Below, one piece after another: positions 7,369-15,542 of a stretch of 18,988 nucleotides of DNA. Both the position numbers and the translations under genes were made by a program. Location: assembly GCA_040881945.1 (NCBI GenBank), contig JBBECF010000136.1:1-18988 (forward strand), in the 5' to 3' direction. Position 1 is the stretch's first letter, and every line of letters starts with the position of its first letter. The notes below the pieces were generated by a model. The model ran no database searches and was not told the origin of the DNA. It saw only the letters and a program-made list of their open reading frames with translations. Source of the stretch: JBBECF01 sp040881945. GTDB taxonomy: Bacteria; Pseudomonadota; Alphaproteobacteria; Dongiales; Dongiaceae.

Positions 7369-9481
7369 GGCGCGCGACAGCATCCGCAAAGCGGCACGCG
7401 CCTTTGAGGAGGCGCTGCCGCCGGAGCAACGCAAACGCCTGGGGCAGTTTTTCACCGGAGTCCCCCTTGGCAAGCTCCTTGCCCATTTGGCGTTGGAGCC
7501 TGAGACGCGCACCGTTCTCGACCCGATGGCTGGTCACGGCGATCTTCTGGATGCGACAGCAGAGGCGGCCGGCGAGCGCGGCATCATGCTAGAGAGACTC
7601 GACGGCATCGAGATCGACGACGCCACAGCTTCCATGTGCCGGCAACGCCTTGATTCCATCATGGGGGAGAATGGATCGCCGCTCCGCAATATTTTCGCAG
7701 GCAATGCCTTTGACCTTGAGGCACTGAAGAACCTGCCTGTCAGTACCTACGATCTGGTTATTACCAATCCGCCCTATGTGCGCTATCAGGCACGCAACGG
7801 CGCCGGGGGACACGGCGACACGATCCGCGCGGGCCTGAGGAAGATCGTCGATAGCCGGTGTTCCGGGACCGAAGGTGACATCTGGCAAACTCTGGCGGCG
7901 GCGTATTCCGGTCTAGCCGACTTTTCCGTGCCGGCCTGGCTTCTCGCCGCGCTTATGGTAAGGCCGGGCGGACGGCTTGCGCTTGTCGTCCCTGCCACAT
8001 GGCGAACCCGCGACTATGCGGATGTGATCCGCTATCTGCTGCTGCGCTGCTTTTCACTTGAGTACATCGTTGAGGACACCCAGCCCGGCTGGTTCACGGA
8101 CGCGCTTGTCCGCACGCACCTGATCGTTGCTAAACGGCTAGAGGCCGAAGACGCGTGTCAACCGCTTCATGTCAGAGATCATTGGCCGCGGGTGCTATGG
8201 CTTCAGGTGGCGCCGGACGCCGCCAATGATAGCTCGCTTACCGGCGCGGCATTTGACGGTCCTCAGCCTGAAGCAGAGCTGGCCGCCCGGTTGCAGACCA
8301 AGCAGGAGATGGCGGCGCCCGGAATCGAAGTTCGGTACTTTGATTCCGGCAAGGAATGGGCCGCCCTGCGGCCACGCATTACCCGGCACCGCTGGTATCA
8401 CAAGCTTGAAGGCGGAGGCGAGGACCTGCCGCTGTTTGCCGCCGGTCGCGCTGCCCCGCTCGTCATGCTCCCCGGCCCACTGCGCGATTTGCTGCCATCA
8501 CGCATGGAGTCGCAATCACTTGTTCTGCTTGAATACGCAGGCATCCGGGTAGGCCAGGGCCTGCGCACCGGATGCAACCGGTTTTTCTATGTCACCGCAT
8601 GCGGCCCTTCAAAAGACGGGATGGTCCTGGTTGAGGCGTCGCCGGCATTCTCTGGCCTCCGGTTTTCGGTTCCGTCCCACGCCCTGCGGCCCGTGCTCCG
8701 CCGCCAGTCAGAAATGGCCTATTTGCTGCGTGGCGAACTGCCGCCCGGACGCGTCCTCGACCTGTGCGGCCTCGCGCTGCCGGAAGACGCTGGAAGCGCG
8801 GCGCACTCGATGGATGCTTGCGTAAGGCGCGGAGCGATGCCGCCCCGGATCATGCCCGAGCAACTCGCTGCATTTGTTCGGCGGGCGGCAAGCTACTCCC
8901 CGGAAGGGTCAAGCAAACCGATACCCGAGCTTTCGGCGGTACGCACGAACGTGCGCCCAGCCGGCAACGGCGAGACTACGCCGCGACATTGGTACATGCT
9001 CCCCGACTTTGCAGTCCGCCATATGCCTGCCGCTTTTGTTGCACGCATCAACAACGGCGTGCCCTGGGTTGAGTGCAACGCCGATCCGCCCATGCTCATC
9101 GATGCGAATTTTTCGACTTTCTGGGCGCAGGATAACGGCTGGACACGATTTGCGCTCAAGGCCCTTCTGAATAGCATTTGGTGCCGCGCGTTCATGGAGG
9201 CGCTCGGCACGCCACTCGGCGGGGGAGCGCTCAAGCTTGAAGCAACCCATTTGCGGCAGATGCTTGTGCCCCGCCTTACCGACACAGCGAAGGCGGCGCT
9301 TCATGCCACCGGGAAAGACCTCCGCAGGGACACCGCTGCCGTTCAGACGCAGATCGACTCCATCGTCTTGCTGGCGATTCTGCCGGAGAAGACCGCGCGA
9401 AGCGTTGTGCCGGAACTGGTCCGGGATATTGCCGCGCAGGCGCATACCCTGCGCTCTGCGCGTCAGAGGGCAGCCTCATGA
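7355..9481 (+). CDS. Eco57I/TaqI-type N6-adenine DNA methyltransferase
   Basis: A GTG at 7355, nine bases after GGAGG (7341-7345), is preferred over the upstream ATG 7304, giving about 708 aa. Motifs run in the gamma-class order: RKRLGQFFTG (motif X) near residue 30, DPMAGHGD (motif I, D56-D63), IEIDD (motif II), and VITNPPYVRYQ with the NPPY catalytic tetrapeptide at 138-141. NPPY enzymes methylate adenine N6. The remaining 500 or so residues include typical TaqI/Eco57I-like segments (GGRLALVVPATW, then YAGIRVGQGLRTGCNRFFYV) and probably a target-recognition domain. No nuclease motif is apparent. Its stop overlaps the next ATG (ATGA), indicating translational coupling. It differs clearly from the first methyltransferase, so the operon carries at least two distinct catalytic types. 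Confidence 0.9.
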   Translation: MRGIEARDSIRKAARAFEEALPPEQRKRLGQFFTGVPLGKLLAHLALEPETRTVLDPMAGHGDLLDATAEAAGERGIMLERLDGIEIDDATASMCRQRLDSIMGENGSPLRNIFAGNAFDLEALKNLPVSTYDLVITNPPYVRYQARNGAGGHGDTIRAGLRKIVDSRCSGTEGDIWQTLAAAYSGLADFSVPAWLLAALMVRPGGRLALVVPATWRTRDYADVIRYLLLRCFSLEYIVEDTQPGWFTDALVRTHLIVAKRLEAEDACQPLHVRDHWPRVLWLQVAPDAANDSSLTGAAFDGPQPEAELAARLQTKQEMAAPGIEVRYFDSGKEWAALRPRITRHRWYHKLEGGGEDLPLFAAGRAAPLVMLPGPLRDLLPSRMESQSLVLLEYAGIRVGQGLRTGCNRFFYVTACGPSKDGMVLVEASPAFSGLRFSVPSHALRPVLRRQSEMAYLLRGELPPGRVLDLCGLALPEDAGSAAHSMDACVRRGAMPPRIMPEQLAAFVRRAASYSPEGSSKPIPELSAVRTNVRPAGNGETTPRHWYMLPDFAVRHMPAAFVARINNGVPWVECNADPPMLIDANFSTFWAQDNGWTRFALKALLNSIWCRAFMEALGTPLGGGALKLEATHLRQMLVPRLTDTAKAALHATGKDLRRDTAAVQTQIDSIVLLAILPEKTARSVVPELVRDIAAQAHTLRSARQRAAS

Positions 9482-12400
9482 CCGCGGACATAGCGCAGGC
9501 GCGGGAAGCCATCAGGCGGTGCCGTGAATTCCGCGACGCCGGCAAGGTGGAGGCGGTTTTGCGCGGCGAATTTCTCTCGCGCCTGCGCCTGATCTTTCCC
9601 ACTCCGGAGGACGAAGCCTGGATCAATCACTACAGCGAAGGCACGGAAGCCCACACCAAAATCGGGCTAACGGGGGGCGCGACCGCAAGCCGCTTCATCG
9701 ATAACCTCATCGGCTCGACAACAATCGAATACGAGGCCGACCTGCGCGTCCCCGCCAAGCGCGACGAGGGTTTTGCCCAGGTGCGCGATCACGCGGCCGG
9801 TCTTGCCCGCAGCGGCGTACCGGTATCACAGGTGCGCGGCGTTCTTGCCGATACGGTGCACTGGCTCGCTTACGACGTGGAGTTGTCGCCGGGTATCGAT
9901 CAGGCAGCCTGCACTGCCGATGATGTAACGCTCGTGCCAATTGACGCCCTGGAGCTGACGGCAGATGACGCGCCTACTGCCGATCGGCTTGTCGCATTCG
10001 TCCGCAAGCATCTCGCGCGCGAGCAATCCCGCCCTCTCAGAGCCGGGTTTCTGACACTCGATCTTGGCCTAGAGAGCGCTGGGTACAACCGCAGCGCCGA
10101 TCTCTTGTGTAAGCTTGTCGATGACGGGCGCGCCGCGGACCCGTCGATCGCGCTGGCGACAGATTTGTGGTCGAAGTTCGTTGACTATCTGGAAGGTGAA
10201 ACGGGGAAGTTCCGTTCCGATGCGTATGTAGACGAGGTCTATCTCTGCATTCTCGCCCGGCTCCTGAGCGCCAACGTGCTCGCGGGCCGCGCCGTATCCA
10301 GCGATGACGACGAACTCAAAGCGATTCTCGACGGAGCCTATTTCCGCGACCGGTACCAGCTCGGCAACATGGTCGAGCAGGACTATTTCGGGTGGCTCAC
10401 CAGCCCCGAGCACATCGACCGTCTTGTGCCGATTGCGCGGGACATTCAGCGCGACCTGTACGCCTACGATTTTGCTTGGCGGCCCGAGGAAGACCTCTTC
10501 GGCCGCCTGATGGCGCAGCTTGCGCGCCGCAGTCAGCGCAAGCTCCTGGGACAGGAATGGACGCCCGGCTGGCTCGGGCGGCTGCTCGCCGAACGCTGCC
10601 TTGACAATCTCCCGAAGGGGCAGCCGCCGCGCATCGTTGATATGTGCTGCGGCTCAGGCGCGATCCTAGCCGAGATCCTCAAAGCCGCCAGGGCACGGCA
10701 CGGTCTGGCTGGCATCGACGCCTTGCATGACGTGGCGACTGGCTTTGACATCGACCCGCTGGCAGTCAGCCTGTCCAAGACGACATGGGTTGTCACCCTC
10801 GCCGACGAAATCAAAGGAGCCACAAGCCCGGTCATCATTCCCGTCTACCATGCCGATTCCCTGTTTGCCGTTACGCCCGTTACACCGATCCTTCCCTTTT
10901 TCGGAGAGAGCGAGACGATCGATGTGTCGCTCGATGGGACCACCATCAAACTGCCCGATGCCCTGGTACAGCCTCACTACCGCGAGCTGTTCGACCGGAT
11001 CATCGACTGGGCCTACGACGAGGCAATCGACGCGCAGGCCAAAGGCAGCGTAGCCCAACTGACCAAAGAGGCTACGGCGCAGTTTCTCGATGGAGCGGCG
11101 AGCGCCTCGCGACTGACATTGCCGCCAGAACTGAAGCAAGCACTGACGCCCGCGATTTTCGCGCTCATGCACCGCATGGCCGAACTTGCCGTTGCGGGGC
11201 GCAACGGCATCTGGGCTTTCATCCTGCGCAATACGTACCGGCCGGGGCTGTTGAGCGGGCAGTTCAACGGCTTGGTGTCGAATCCGCCATGGCTTGCCAT
11301 GAGCGGGCTCGCGGACAATCCGTACCGTGAGGTCCTTACCAACAGAGCCAAGCTCTATGGCATCCGGCCTCCGGGCCAGTCCTTCCTGCATCTGGAGCTT
11401 GGAACGACGCATCTTCTACACGCCGTTGACCGCTATCTAGCACCCGATGCGTCCGTCGCCTGCCTTGTACCGGGCACGGTGTTCAACGGCCATCACCATG
11501 AACCCTTCCGACAGCGTGAATTCCTTGTCAGCAAGCGCCCTGTCCCCCTCGAAATCGGCGAAGTCTGGCAGGTCCAGCCGGGCACATTCAAATATCCCGG
11601 TGCCGCCGTCATCGGGCGCAAACGCGCGAAGCCCGGCGGACTTGCGAATAGGCAGATTGGCGGCTTTCTCGCCCTTGAGACCGGCCTCGAAGCTGCGGAT
11701 TTTTCCACCCGCGCCATCGGCACGAAGCGCACCGCCTGGGTGCTCGAAAAGGAGGGAATGCCAGTCGCGGCGTCCGGAGCGACCGACATTCCGCAGCAAG
11801 GGGCCGACCTCATGCCCCGCACGGCGGTTTGTGTTGAGGTTGTCGCTGAGAGCGGGGCGGAATACCGCGTGGACACACCATCGCGCGGTACACCCTGGGG
11901 CTTCACCGTCAAGGCCGCCAAGGAACTCAAGGAGGATCGCTTTCCCGGCAACGTTGCGCCCTGCTTCATCCACAGGATGGCGCAGTCGGAGAATCTGCTC
12001 CCGTTCGTGCTTGGCGCACACCGCGCGCCGATCGCCATCCCCGCGCTCCGAGATTCCGCTGGCGTCTTGCAGATTTACGACGAAGCGGACATTCGCCGCA
12101 TGGGATTTACTGAGACCGCAAGGCGGTTCCGCGCCATCAATGACAAGCTGGCGCAAGTCGGGCAGGGCAAGTCCCTCCAGGAGCGTATTGATGAACGCGG
12201 CAAGCTGAAGAAGCAGGTTCTGGGCGATGCCGGGTACCTCATTGTCGCGGGTGCCGGGGGCAAGCACATCTGTGCCGCCTGCATTCCCCTTGCGGATGCA
12301 CAGGGCCTCATCGTGGACCAGACCCTTTACTGGCAGGTCCTGCAAAGCGAAGAAGAAGCTTGGTACCGCGTCGGCATGTTGAACAGTCATGCAATGACCG

Positions 12401-12744
12401 AGGCGATCACGCCCTTCAACCCGAAGGGCGCATTCGGCGAGCGCCACATTCACGCGCTCCCCTATCGCCTGATGCCCGCATTCGATCCCTTGAACGAGGA
12501 TCATGTGCGGATCGCCATTCTCGCGCGGGATGCTGCCACGAGTGCGCAGGTGGCCGTCGAAGAGGACGGCTATCTCAGCGACCCGAACCGGGCGCTCACG
12601 GCGCGTCGGAGCAAACTTCGCGGCAAGCTGATCCAAACGCAGCAGGTTCGCGAGCTGGAACTGCTATGCGCCGCTGCGCTCGGAACGACTGTCGCTGGCG
12701 AAGAAACGGAAGATTATGAACCCGGCGAGGAAGACAATCCATGA
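9478..12744 (+). CDS. Large type IIG-like N6-adenine DNA methyltransferase, possibly with a nuclease-like N-terminus
   Basis: The 1088-aa protein begins at an ATG overlapping the previous stop. The methyltransferase core has LGQEWTP (motif X, 358-363), VDMCCGSGA (motif I, 387-395), GFDIDP (about 422-427) and SNPPW (catalytic NPPW 602-605), an Eco57I-like order; a helical insert of about 170 residues lies between motifs II and IV. The long C-terminal part (residues 610-1088) includes FNPKGAFGERHIHALPYRL, typical of recognition regions in large type IIG/PglX-like enzymes. Residues 70-140 (IDNLIGSTTIEYEADLR... K94 ... Q101 ... VRGVLADTVHWLAYDVEL) are laid out like the PD-(D/E)XK nuclease domain of type I/IIG restriction enzymes, with E84/E86/D88, K94 and Q101 as candidate residues. 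That is inference, and no textbook ExK motif is present. The end is acidic (EETEDYEPGEEDNP). Confidence 0.85.
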   Translation: MTADIAQAREAIRRCREFRDAGKVEAVLRGEFLSRLRLIFPTPEDEAWINHYSEGTEAHTKIGLTGGATASRFIDNLIGSTTIEYEADLRVPAKRDEGFAQVRDHAAGLARSGVPVSQVRGVLADTVHWLAYDVELSPGIDQAACTADDVTLVPIDALELTADDAPTADRLVAFVRKHLAREQSRPLRAGFLTLDLGLESAGYNRSADLLCKLVDDGRAADPSIALATDLWSKFVDYLEGETGKFRSDAYVDEVYLCILARLLSANVLAGRAVSSDDDELKAILDGAYFRDRYQLGNMVEQDYFGWLTSPEHIDRLVPIARDIQRDLYAYDFAWRPEEDLFGRLMAQLARRSQRKLLGQEWTPGWLGRLLAERCLDNLPKGQPPRIVDMCCGSGAILAEILKAARARHGLAGIDALHDVATGFDIDPLAVSLSKTTWVVTLADEIKGATSPVIIPVYHADSLFAVTPVTPILPFFGESETIDVSLDGTTIKLPDALVQPHYRELFDRIIDWAYDEAIDAQAKGSVAQLTKEATAQFLDGAASASRLTLPPELKQALTPAIFALMHRMAELAVAGRNGIWAFILRNTYRPGLLSGQFNGLVSNPPWLAMSGLADNPYREVLTNRAKLYGIRPPGQSFLHLELGTTHLLHAVDRYLAPDASVACLVPGTVFNGHHHEPFRQREFLVSKRPVPLEIGEVWQVQPGTFKYPGAAVIGRKRAKPGGLANRQIGGFLALETGLEAADFSTRAIGTKRTAWVLEKEGMPVAASGATDIPQQGADLMPRTAVCVEVVAESGAEYRVDTPSRGTPWGFTVKAAKELKEDRFPGNVAPCFIHRMAQSENLLPFVLGAHRAPIAIPALRDSAGVLQIYDEADIRRMGFTETARRFRAINDKLAQVGQGKSLQERIDERGKLKKQVLGDAGYLIVAGAGGKHICAACIPLADAQGLIVDQTLYWQVLQSEEEAWYRVGMLNSHAMTEAITPFNPKGAFGERHIHALPYRLMPAFDPLNEDHVRIAILARDAATSAQVAVEEDGYLSDPNRALTARRSKLRGKLIQTQQVRELELLCAAALGTTVAGEETEDYEPGEEDNP

Positions 12745-12851
12745 CGGCCAAAGCAGCGATGCCCCCGCCTTCGGATGCGGCGGACCAACGCCGCCATGAG
12801 ATATGCGCGCCGGTCGAGGCAGCGGTCGCGGTCCCTCCGGTTGCAGGCTGA
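12741..12851 (+). CDS. 36-codon ORF coupled to the methyltransferase operon, probable remnant of a fourth gene
   Basis: An ATG at 12741 overlaps the TGA of the 1088-aa gene (ATGA) and follows a good ribosome-binding site (GAGGAAG), exactly as the previous junction does, so translation here is expected. The frame closes after 36 codons at TGA 12849-12851, and the product (MTAKAAMPPPSDAADQRRHE...) matches nothing I recognise. The simplest reading is a truncated fourth operon gene whose body was lost at the right edge of the island. A genuine small protein cannot be excluded. An overlapping frame (ATG 12775 to TAG 12934-12936, ending PYRSL) is also open. Confidence 0.4.
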   Translation: MTAKAAMPPPSDAADQRRHEICAPVEAAVAVPPVAG

Positions 12852-13008
12852 GGCCGTCGGCACCAGCGGCGGAAATGCACAACATGAGGGGCAGGCTGCG
12901 CCCTGCGCGCGGGGAATCCCCTACCGGAGCCTGTAGGGGCCGCTTGCCGCGGGGGCGGCTCCTGCCGTAGCTTCTGGCCGCGACGCCGGGGCAGGGGAGA
13001 GGCGAGGC
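12852..13008. other. Right island junction and mtkA leader
   Basis: This stretch holds the second copy of the flanking repeat (12900-12940) and two small hairpins there: GGGG-AAT-CCCC (12911-12921) and CCCCTAC...GTAGGGG (12918-12924 with 12933-12939). The composition of the host chromosome then resumes. The last 20 bases contain the purine-rich ribosome-binding site (GGGGAGAGGCGAGG) for mtkA. No convincing promoter consensus was found. Confidence 0.45.
12900..12940 (+). repeat. Right copy of the imperfect direct repeat (attR-like); also forms a hairpin
   Basis: This is the counterpart of 4150-4189, 8.75 kb away in the same orientation. It keeps a stop in the equivalent place (CTG TAG against CTG TGA) and reads Y-R-S-L-stop where the gene end reads Y-W-S-L-stop, after a one-base insertion. 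That is what a displaced and decaying 3' gene end would look like. Confidence 0.55.
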
Positions 13009-14208
13009 ATGGAGATCCACGAATATCAGGCCAAGGAGTTGCTCGCCGGGTTCGGCGTGCCGATCCCGCGCGGCGGCCTGGCCTACAGCCCGGAGCAGGC
13101 GGCCTATCGCGCCCAGGAGATCGGCGGCGACCGCTGGCTGGTCAAGGCCCAGATCCATTCGGGCGCGCGCGGCAAGGCCGGCGGCATCAAGATGTGCAAG
13201 GACGGCCACGAGGTCCTGGCGGCGGCCGACGCGCTGCTCGGCAAGCGCCTGGTCACGCATCAGACCGGCCCCGCCGGCAAGCACGTCTACCGGCTCTACG
13301 TCGAGGCGGCGGCGCAGGTCCGGCGCGAGCTCTATCTCGGGCTGGTGCTCGACCGCAAGTCCGAGCGCGTGATGATCGTCGCCTCGGCGGCCGGCGGCAT
13401 GGAGATCGAGGAGATCGCGGCCAAACGGCCGGAGTCGATCCTGCGCGCCAGCGTCGAGCCGGCGGTCGGAATGCAGGCGTTTCAGGCGCGCGAGCTCGCC
13501 TTCGGACTGGGCCTCGAGCCGGCGCAGATCAGCCAGGCGGCGGCCACGATCCTCGGCTGCTACCGGGCGTTCCGCGACCTCGACGCGACGATGGTCGAGA
13601 TCAACCCGTTGGCCGTCACCGAGAACGGCGGGCTGCTCGCGCTCGACGCCAAGATGACGTTCGACGACAACGCGCTGTTCCGCCGCCCGCAGATCTCGGA
13701 GCTGCGCGACAAGTCGCAGGAAGACCCGCGCGAGCGCAACGCCGCCGACCGCGGCCTCAGCTATGTCGGCCTCGACGGCAACATCGGCTGCATCATCAAC
13801 GGCGCCGGGCTGGCCATGGCGACCATGGACATGATCAAGCATGCCGGCGGCGAACCGGCGAACTTCCTCGACATCGGCGGCGGCGCCTCGCCCGAGCGCG
13901 TGGCCAAGGCGTTCAACGTCGTGCTGTCCGACGACAAGGTCGAGGCGATCCTGGTCAACATCTTCGCCGGCATCAACCGCTGCGACTGGGTCGCCGAGGG
14001 CGTCGTGCAGGCGGTCGAGAAGACGCGCCTCGCGATTCCGCTGGTCGTCCGCCTGGCCGGCACCAACGTCGACGAAGGCCGGCAAATCCTGAAATCGAGC
14101 GGCCTGCCGATCGTCACGGCCGACACCCTGGCCGAAGCCGCCGAGCGCGTCGTGGCGGCGTGGCGGGCGGCGGCCAAGGGGCCGCGCAACGGGGGGCGCC
14201 GGCCATGA
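13009..14208 (+). CDS. mtkA: Malate-CoA ligase (malate thiokinase) beta subunit
   Basis: The 399-aa protein is an ADP-forming acyl-CoA ligase beta subunit. It has an N-terminal ATP-grasp domain (MEIHEYQAKELL, KAQIHSGARGKAGGIK, EINPLAV near residue 200) and a C-terminal ligase domain (NGAGLAMATMDMIKHAGGEP, NFLDIGGGASPERV, NIFAGINRCDWVAEG). It strongly resembles remembered MtkA of Methylobacterium, including LGKRLVTHQTGP and LDAKMTFDDNALFRR, more than SucC. With MtkB it converts malate, ATP and CoA to malyl-CoA in the serine cycle. The next gene starts by ATGA overlap, and ppc follows further on, matching the mtkA-mtkB-ppc order of serine-cycle methylotrophs. Bases 14100-14126 reappear inverted after the assembly gap at 15120-15146. 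Confidence 0.92.
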   Translation: MEIHEYQAKELLAGFGVPIPRGGLAYSPEQAAYRAQEIGGDRWLVKAQIHSGARGKAGGIKMCKDGHEVLAAADALLGKRLVTHQTGPAGKHVYRLYVEAAAQVRRELYLGLVLDRKSERVMIVASAAGGMEIEEIAAKRPESILRASVEPAVGMQAFQARELAFGLGLEPAQISQAAATILGCYRAFRDLDATMVEINPLAVTENGGLLALDAKMTFDDNALFRRPQISELRDKSQEDPRERNAADRGLSYVGLDGNIGCIINGAGLAMATMDMIKHAGGEPANFLDIGGGASPERVAKAFNVVLSDDKVEAILVNIFAGINRCDWVAEGVVQAVEKTRLAIPLVVRLAGTNVDEGRQILKSSGLPIVTADTLAEAAERVVAAWRAAAKGPRNGGRRP

Positions 14209-15178
14209 GCGTGCTGATCGACGAGACGACGCCGATCCTGGTCCAGGGCTTCACCGGCACCATCGGCAGCTTCCACGCCAAGGAGATGATCGCCTACGGC
14301 ACCAGGGTCGTGGCCGGGGTCACGCCGGGCAAGGGCGGCATGGAACATCTCGGCCGGCCGGTCTTCAACACGGTCAAGGAGGCTGTCGGCGCGACCGGCG
14401 CCGCCGCCAGCATCGTCTTCGTGCCGCCGCCCTTCGCCGCCGATTCGATCATGGAGGCGGCCGACGCCGGCATCGCCGTCTGCGTCGCCATCACCGACGG
14501 CATCCCGGCCCAGGACATGATGCGGGTGAAGCGCTACATGCGCCGCTACCGCAGGGACCGGCGCATGCGGCTGATCGGGCCGAACTGCGCCGGCGTCATC
14601 AGCCCCGGCCGGGCGATGCTCGGCATCATGCCGGGCCACATCTACCGGCGCGGGTCGGTCGGCATCGTCGGCCGCTCCGGCACGCTCGGCTACGAGGCGG
14701 CGGCGCAGTTGAACGCGCTCGGCATCGGCGTCTCGACCAGCGTCGGCATCGGCGGCGACCCGATCAACGGCAGCTCGTTCCGCGACATCCTGGAGCTGTT
14801 CGAGGCCGACGCCGAAACCGAGGCCGTGGTGATGATCGGCGAGATCGGCGGCCCGCAGGAGGCCGAGGCGGCCGAGTTCGCGCGCGACCACATGAAAAAG
14901 CCGGTGGTCGCCTACATCGCCGGGCTGACCGCGCCGAAGGGGCGGCGCATGGGCCACGCCGGCGCCATCATCTCGGCCTTCGGCGAAAGCGCCGTCGAGA
15001 AGGTGGAGATCCTCAAGGAGGCCGGGGTGACCGTGGCGGCGAGCCCGGCCGAGCTCGGCACGACGACGGCGGCCGTGCTCGCCGCCGCCGCCCGCCCCGG
15101 CGCGACCCCNNNNNNNNNNGTGTCGGCCGTGACGATCGGCAGGCCGTGCTCGCCGCCGCCGGCTCGCGCCGGCGCTAA
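14205..15178 (+). CDS. mtkB: Malate-CoA ligase (malate thiokinase) alpha subunit, interrupted by an assembly gap
   Basis: The frame starts at ATG 14205 (ATGA overlap with mtkA) and encodes the CoA-binding Rossmann domain (ILVQGFTGTIGSFHAKEM, GVTPGKGG, GPNCAGVISPG) and the ligase domain with the phosphorylated histidine in RRMGHAGAII (H251). Length and motifs fit MtkB/SucD, about 300 aa. The 10-N gap (15110-15119) lies at the C-terminus. The sequence on each side repeats 20 identical bases (15071-15090 and 15142-15161), and the post-gap copy gives AVLAAAGSRRR then TAA at 15176-15178, which I take as the true end. The reading frame as printed runs through the Ns to 15221, but that tail is artefactual. 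The subunit pairs with MtkA to make malyl-CoA. Confidence 0.85.
15110..15119. other. Assembly gap (10 Ns), probably closable with no missing sequence
   Basis: The contig ends on both sides carry the same 20 bases followed by similar, error-containing sequence, so they overlap rather than flank unknown DNA. See the inverted-fragment entry at 15120-15146. Confidence 0.9.
15120..15146 (-). repeat. 27-base inverted copy of mtkA sequence at the contig start (chimera signature)
   Basis: Bases 15120-15146 are the exact reverse complement of 14100-14126 inside mtkA. The junction with genuine mtkB sequence shares the bases GGCCG, a microhomology typical of template-switch chimeras from whole-genome amplification or misassembly. 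Confidence 0.85.
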
Positions 15179-15326
15179 CCCGGGCCGGAAGCTCCTTTTC
15201 GTACCGTTAGGATTTCGTTAACCATTTTCCGGCCAAGGTAGGGTTGCCTCGAGTCCGAGGCGCTGGGCGTCCGGTCGCGCAACCGCCCCGGCGAACCGGA
15301 ATGGCGCGGCCCGCGCGTGGCCTGCG
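15179..15326. other. Intergenic region after mtkB
   Basis: This stretch has no convincing gene. It holds the CtrA-like box (15207-15223) and a perfect small hairpin, GCCTCG-AGTC-CGAGGC (15246-15261). No T-run follows the hairpin, so it is not a clear terminator. The short AT-richer run TTTTCGTACCGTTAGGATTT (15197-15216) stands out against the GC-rich background. Confidence 0.4.
15207..15223 (+). promoter_or_regulatory. CtrA-like box
   Basis: TTAG (15207-15210), seven bases, then TTAACC (15218-15223). The alphaproteobacterial CtrA consensus is TTAA-N7-TTAA, so one position differs. It lies upstream of the small ORF at 15327 and of ppc. Confidence 0.35.
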
Positions 15327-15542
15327 TTGGCGGTGGATGTGAAGAAATTCTCGATCAAGCCAAACGACCCGGCGATCCCGCTCGAAGAGCCGGTCCTCGA
15401 TCCTGCGCCCGCACGGGACGCGGCGCGGCCGACCGGCCCGAGACCGTGGCCGTTCGACCACGCTCGGCTGGCGGCCCTGTTCGCCGCCCCGCGGCCGCGC
15501 CACGTTTTGCTGTGGGACGAGGCGGCGCAGCCGCACCGATAA
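15327..15542 (+). CDS. Possible small protein of 71 aa, unknown
   Basis: An open frame from TTG 15327 (or GTG 15333 or 15339) encodes a short protein beginning MAVDVKKFSIKPNDPAIPLE and later PWPFDHARLAALFAAPRPRHVLLWDE. Its residue mix is more protein-like than the arginine-rich shadows in the other frames, which is the main support. There is no strong ribosome-binding site and no recognised family. The CtrA-like box lies about 100 bases upstream. Confidence 0.4.
   Translation: MAVDVKKFSIKPNDPAIPLEEPVLDPAPARDAARPTGPRPWPFDHARLAALFAAPRPRHVLLWDEAAQPHR

Noticed and set aside
5515..12744. BREX, DISARM or type I restriction locus
   Set aside because: No PglZ, BrxC, DUF1998, helicase, phospholipase-D nuclease, HsdR or HsdS sequence is visible in the window; only methyltransferases are.
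15110..15221. C-terminal extension of mtkB through the N run
   Set aside because: The post-gap sequence is an inverted mtkA fragment in a different frame; the extension is an assembly artefact.
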